Origin: Azotobacter vinelandii
GTDB lineage: Bacteria; Pseudomonadota; Gammaproteobacteria; Pseudomonadales; Pseudomonadaceae
Direction: 5' to 3' (one strand)
Assembly: GCF_001571105.1 (NCBI RefSeq)
Contig: NZ_BCTD01000005.1
DNA: 64,000 nt
Shown here: piece by piece, positions 60,864 to 64,000 of the stretch
Layout of the letters: each line of letters begins with the position of its first letter
How positions within the stretch are numbered: position 1 is the stretch's first letter
The notes under the pieces: generated by a model
Databases searched by the model: none
Seen by the model: the letters and a program-made list of their open reading frames with translations, nothing else
What the model was told of the DNA's origin: nothing
Translations under genes and position numbers: made by a program

Positions 60864-61191
60864 GCTGCAGCCTCCTCTTCAAGGGCTGGCCGCCCTGCCG
60901 GACAGGTCTTGAACCGGCGGGCGGGGTTCGCCCAGATCGCTGATGCTCCGGCGGATCGGCGCCGGGAATGCTCTTCGTCGAACCTTTCATGGAACTGCGG
61001 CCGTTCGTCGCAGTCCTCATGTGAATGGATAACCGATTGTTAGGCAGATAATCAACAGTCACATTACAGAAAACCACTCGCTAAAGGTTGTAGGCCTTCC
61101 GATTCGCATGGTGGCCGGCCGGATTGACCCGGGCCCTGGCGGAGAGGCTAGGATGTGCGCCCCTCCATCGATCCGTTAAGGAAAAGGCCCA

Positions 61192-62082
61192 ATGCTGGCT
61201 GAGTTGTTCGCTGTGATGGCGCCCATTTTCATCGTGTCGGGCGTCGGTTATGGCTGGGTGCGTTTCGGCCATGTCTATCCCACCGACTTCGTCACCCGCC
61301 TGATTCTCAACATCGGCACGCCTTGCCTGGTGCTGTCCAGTCTGAGCAGCTCGGAAATCGATCCGCGGGCCTTCGGCCAGATGGCGGTCGCCTGCGTGGC
61401 GGTGACCTGCTGCATGGGGCTGATCGGCCTGCTGCTCAGCCGCTCGCTGCACTATGACTGGAGGGTACTGGTACCGGCCTACCTGTTCCCCAACTCCGGC
61501 AACATGGGATTGCCGATCAGCCTCTACGCCTTCGGCGAGGAGGGGTTGGCGCTGGCCGTGGCCTTTTTCCTGGTGTTGTCGCTGGGGCACTTCACCGTGG
61601 GCATGGTGCTTTCCGGCGCCGAGCAGTCCTTCAGGAAGCTCCTGGCCAATCCGATCATCATCAGCCTCGCACTGGCCTTGCCGATCCTGCTGCTCGACCT
61701 CGGATTGCCGCGCTGGCTGAGCAATACCGTGCAACTGCTCGGTGGCATGACCATTCCGCTGATGCTGATCACGCTCGGCGTGTCGCTGGCGAGCATCCGC
61801 ACCCGGCAGCTTGGCCTGGGCATGCTGCTCGGCGCGCTGCGGCTTCTCTGCGGGGCCGGCGTGGCCTGGGGCATCGGCCTGGTGCTGGGACTGTCGCCCC
61901 TGGCGCTGGGCGTATTGGTCATGCAATCGGCCATGCCGGTCGCCGTGCTCAACTATCTGTTCGCCGTGCGCGCCGGGCGTTCGCCGGAGCAGGTGGCGAG
62001 CCTGGTTCTGTGCTCGACCTTCCTGGCATTCGGTTTTCTTCCGTTGCTGCTGGCGTGGTGGCGGCTTTCGGCGATGCCCTGA
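61192..62082 (+). CDS. AEC-family permease (auxin efflux carrier/malate permease type)
   Basis: This 296-residue inner-membrane transporter has about ten hydrophobic helices in two halves. LFPNSGNMGLPISLYAFGEEGLA is the AEC signature in the first half, with GGMTIPLMLITLGVSLA and MQSAMPVAVLNYLFA in the second. Substrates of this family range over auxin-like acids, malate and malonate; none can be assigned here. Single gene. Confidence 0.88.
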   Translation: MLAELFAVMAPIFIVSGVGYGWVRFGHVYPTDFVTRLILNIGTPCLVLSSLSSSEIDPRAFGQMAVACVAVTCCMGLIGLLLSRSLHYDWRVLVPAYLFPNSGNMGLPISLYAFGEEGLALAVAFFLVLSLGHFTVGMVLSGAEQSFRKLLANPIIISLALALPILLLDLGLPRWLSNTVQLLGGMTIPLMLITLGVSLASIRTRQLGLGMLLGALRLLCGAGVAWGIGLVLGLSPLALGVLVMQSAMPVAVLNYLFAVRAGRSPEQVASLVLCSTFLAFGFLPLLLAWWRLSAMP

Positions 62083-62107
62083 CCCAAAGAGGTTCCAGGC
62101 ACATGTT

Positions 62108-62206
62108 CTAGCCCATCAGATGCCCCAGATTGGGCAGGATCAGAAGCATCATGATGACAAAAACGATGAGACCGACTTGCCTGATTTTTTGAGGAGGTCT
62201 GAACAT
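62108..62206 (-). CDS. 32-residue single-helix membrane peptide
   Basis: ATG at 62206 follows AAGAAAGGCAGAGC and opens a 33-codon frame (MFRPPQKIRQVGLIVFVIMM and on to PNLGHLMG). It has a basic start followed by one strongly hydrophobic helix. It is typical of small bacterial membrane proteins and lies alone in the accessory edge. Not recognised; coding status is inference. Confidence 0.55.
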   Translation of the reverse strand: MFRPPQKIRQVGLIVFVIMMLLILPNLGHLMG

Positions 62207-62319
62207 GCTCTGCCTTTCTTATTGTTGATATGACATCTTGTTTTTTGCATGTTTCATGCCCGAAATTGCCTTCGGGCGGGGGCGAAGTGTGCGGATGCCT
62301 GAAAACTCTAAGGGATTCC

Positions 62320-62392
62320 GTACAGGAGCTTAGAAATATTTTTCATGATTTTTATGTTTTTTATATCATTTTTCAGTAATAGCCGCTTTTAA
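62320..62392. other. AT-rich patch
   Basis: The stretch with TTTTTCATGATTTTTATG and TTTTTTATATCATTTTTC is far richer in A and T than anything nearby. It lies just before a tiny ORF with a strong ribosome site and may hold its promoter (a TATATC is present). MvaT-type silencing is possible but unproven. Confidence 0.6.
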
Positions 62393-62439
62393 GGAGGCCG
62401 CTCGCACAGTACGGTGAGCATTCCTGGGTGGAAGGAGGC

Positions 62440-62541
62440 ATGCCGATGATCCGATGCAGACTTTCCCGTGCGTCCACGCAGGCAGCCTGCCTGGCCAGCC
62501 TGGCACTTGTGGCTTTGACTGGCTTGGCATTGCCCCGCTGA
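62440..62541 (+). CDS. 33-residue hydrophobic peptide
   Basis: ATG at 62440 has a near-perfect GGAAGGAGG ribosome site just upstream, and opens a 34-codon frame with a basic start (MPMIRCRLSR) and hydrophobic core (ACLASLALVALTGLALP). In the next frame, coding-like sequence continues (LSQHSWGVDQLFFSSLF, LVLALPTMM), so the stop could be a frameshift that broke a longer two-helix protein. Function unknown. Confidence 0.5.
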   Translation: MPMIRCRLSRASTQAACLASLALVALTGLALPR

Positions 62542-62762
62542 GCCAACACTCGTGGGGCGTGGATCAACTGTTCTTCAGCAGCCTCTTCGTTTCCTTGGTG
62601 TTGGCCTTGCCCACGATGATGCCATTTCGTCATGGGGGCGTTTGCCGTGAATCGGTGTCTCCGGCTAAACGCATGAATTTTTTGAAAAAAGCTTTGCTTT
62701 CTGGGGTTCGTTCGGATAAATTGCGCGCCGTCGACGGGCTACAGGGCCCGTTGGTTTTGTCC

Positions 62763-62852
62763 GGTGGGGTGTCCGAGTGGTTGAAGGAGCACGCCTGGAA
62801 AGTGTGTATACGGGAAACCGTATCGAGGGTTCGAATCCCTCCTCCACCGCCA
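62763..62852 (+). tRNA. tRNA-Ser (anticodon GGA)
   Basis: A 90-base class II tRNA with acceptor GGTGGGG/CTCCACC, anticodon loop CTGGAAAG, long variable arm (TACGGGAAACCGTA) and an encoded CCA. A terminator follows. tRNA-Ser 3' ends are common integration sites, and an integrase remnant lies right beyond. Confidence 0.96.
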
Positions 62853-62867
62853 GGTCAGAAAGAACGC

Positions 62868-62905
62868 AAGCCCCTGATGATCGAGTAGATTTCAGGGGCT
62901 TTTTC
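62868..62905 (+). terminator. Terminator of tRNA-Ser
   Basis: AAGCCCCTGA/TCAGGGGCTT with a 14-base loop and a TTTTT tail. Confidence 0.88.
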
Positions 62906-62914
62906 TTTCGCGTC

Positions 62915-63568
62915 CTATATTTGGGACAAGTCTAGGGCAAAAATGGCGTCATCCACGCCGTTATATGCCGCTCTGGCTTGCTTCCGGCCCCATCGTTGGC
63001 GAAACCATGCTGGCCATGCTCTTGGTGTCAGGGTATCCGGCGGCCGTAAAGTTTCTTCACCATCGTTGTATCGCTGTGGCCAAGCTGGCGGGCAACCGGC
63101 TCGACAGTGCCCGGTTGGCGAATGCGTGCCGACATCGGTTCGGTCCGCGCTGGCGAACGCCGGCCCGCTTTAAATGCCTCGTGAACCGGAGCGGTACGCT
63201 GGAGGCACGTCAAGATTCACCGCTGACTCCGAAACACAAAACGCGCGTTGTCACGTTTCAGGGGCACGTTGTCACGCTGAACCTATCGGCGGTAACAATT
63301 GGCAGGGTGCTTGTTACCGCACGCTGCTGCGCAACTGTTCCAGCGCTGGTGCGATCGGCCGTAACCTTGCGGCCCAGGCCCCGGCCCCTTTCTCCTTCGG
63401 AACCTCCATCCTGGCACGCCTGATCGTGCCAGTCTCCATTGCCGTCCTCGCGGGTTGCCAACGGTGCCAGGTGTGTCTGCGGGTAGTACGAAGCCCAGTA
63501 ACCACGCGGGTTTGATTCAAGATGTGGCGGAAAAGCGGACGGCTGCAAAGCCCAGGAAGTAGGCACAC
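62915..63568 (-). pseudogene. Frameshifted tyrosine-recombinase (integrase) remnant
   Basis: On the minus strand the catalytic half of a phage/island integrase can be followed through three frames. Near 63568-63314: TRVVTGLRT, then METGTIRRARMEVPKEKG and PIAPALEQLRSS (box I with its Arg). In a second frame: RCRHAFANRALSS (the Arg-His pair of box II). In a third frame to 63028: VARQLGHSDTTMVKKLYGRR (GHS and the Tyr nucleophile). A tail to 62915 ends next to the tRNA-Ser terminator. At least two frameshifts and internal stops show it is dead. The N-terminal half is missing. Confidence 0.8.
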
Positions 63569-63688
63569 CTCCGCTACCGAATTCCGGTGTACGAGGTGAT
63601 GAACGTCTACGACACCCCGGACATGATTCGCCGGCTCAAGGAGCGCTACCGGCTCTGTGACGGCAGCGACCTACAGGCCGGCTCGTGA
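63563..63688 (+). pseudogene. Orphan coding fragment, 41 codons
   Basis: An open stretch after a stop at 63560 reads RIPVYEVMNVYDTPDMIRRL, then KERYRLCDGSDLQAGS and a stop. It looks like the end of a folded protein, with no ribosome site. Family not recognised. It is possibly a debris piece of the same integrated element. Confidence 0.35.
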
Positions 63689-63792
63689 AGTCCGCATCTA
63701 CCGGGCCGACATTGCTTGATAGAACTTCGGGTCGGCTGCTTGCCTCGAATACAACGTGTCCGTTGGATGAGCACTGTTGTATAGGAGCGGCC

Positions 63793-63990
63793 ATGTGGAC
63801 AGACGAAGACAAATTCGACCTCGAGCATCAGGGGCTGCTTGATCGCGAGGCTGACAAGTCCCTGAGAGACCTTGAAGATGATGGCCTCGACTATTCGTTC
63901 GAGGACGAAGTCTTGGAAAACCTGGTAGAGCTGGAGCCAGAAGATGAAGACGGCTGGGATGAGGATATCGAAAGCTGGGATGACCTCTAG
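63793..63990 (+). CDS. Extremely acidic small protein
   Basis: The protein has 65 residues. Start ATG at 63793 has TAGGAGCGGCC before it; an earlier in-frame ATG at 63685 overlaps the fragment upstream and is rejected. Sixteen Asp and thirteen Glu against four Lys/Arg give a net charge near -25. The start is helical (DKFDLEHQGLLDREADKSLR) and the end is almost all acid (EPEDEDGWDEDIESWDDL). Such charge is seen in DNA-mimic and anti-restriction proteins and some chaperone partners, but no family is recognised. Confidence 0.65.
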   Translation: MWTDEDKFDLEHQGLLDREADKSLRDLEDDGLDYSFEDEVLENLVELEPEDEDGWDEDIESWDDL

Positions 63991-64000
63991 AGCATTTTTT

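Noticed and set aside
62454..62888. 144-codon plus-strand frame overlapping tRNA-Ser
   Set aside because: It runs straight through the complete tRNA and has no ribosome site; only its early part may reflect a broken small gene.
1..64000. CRISPR array, rRNA genes, complete insertion sequences
   Set aside because: No regular repeat-spacer arrays, rRNA sequence or paired terminal repeats around a transposase were found on reading both strands.

Overview
The window is about 64 kb of high-GC gammaproteobacterial chromosome of the Pseudomonas/Azotobacter type. The best single pointer is the poly-3-hydroxybutyrate locus: phbB-phbA-phbC with divergent phbR, then phbP and phbF. The two 18-bp boxes in front of phbB match the PhbR site described for Azotobacter vinelandii (TGTCACCAA-N4-CACTA; one copy exact, one with a single change). 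The organism is most likely A. vinelandii or a close relative; this is inference from gene content and sites, not a database match.

Left block (0-11 kb): oprF, then a nitrate-assimilation block on the minus strand: nitrate transporter nasA, a PP2C-Ser/Thr kinase fusion, nirB, nirD, assimilatory nitrate reductase and the siroheme-pathway gene cobA. Upstream of both nasA and nirB I read the same control stack: an NtrC-like box, a -24/-12 sigma-54 promoter, ANTAR-type RNA hairpins and an intrinsic terminator. The matching regulators nasT (ANTAR antiterminator) and nasS (nitrate sensor) lie at 17.5-19.3 kb. Between them are a sulfatase/phosphoethanolamine-transferase-like membrane enzyme, a PfkB-type sugar kinase, a leucine-rich-repeat kinase, an AlaC-type aminotransferase and a small orphan gene.

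Middle block (19.5-38.5 kb), housekeeping: acnB, a DUF1289 gene, miaE, lpxH-ppiB, glnS-cysS, folD, three tRNAs (Arg, His, Leu) behind a strong promoter, then tig-clpP-clpX-lon-hupB-ppiD. A decayed tRNA-Asp copy of exactly tRNA length sits between hupB and ppiD.

PHB block (38.5-45.6 kb): phbBAC, phbR, phbP and phbF, with PhbR boxes, candidate PhbF operators and a hairpin in each intercistronic gap of phbBAC. By eye, base composition from about 29.5 to 45 kb is less GC-rich than on either side.

Right block (45.7-62 kb): folE, an Smr gene, a small membrane protein, an isochorismatase-fold protein with Ser at the usual catalytic Cys position, prmB, an alpha/beta hydrolase, aroC, an MFS transporter overlapping the methionine-salvage genes mtnB-mtnD-mtnC, a PLDc_N peptide, speE (whose by-product methylthioadenosine feeds methionine salvage), an RraB-type gene, a cytochrome c, a FAN1-like nuclease, a ZapE-type ATPase, an orphan gene and an AEC permease.

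Right edge (62-64 kb), accessory: two very small membrane ORFs, an AT-rich patch, tRNA-Ser(GGA), a frameshifted tyrosine-integrase pseudogene beside that tRNA (a worn integration scar), an orphan coding fragment and a 65-residue extremely acidic protein. No CRISPR array, rRNA or complete insertion sequence was seen.
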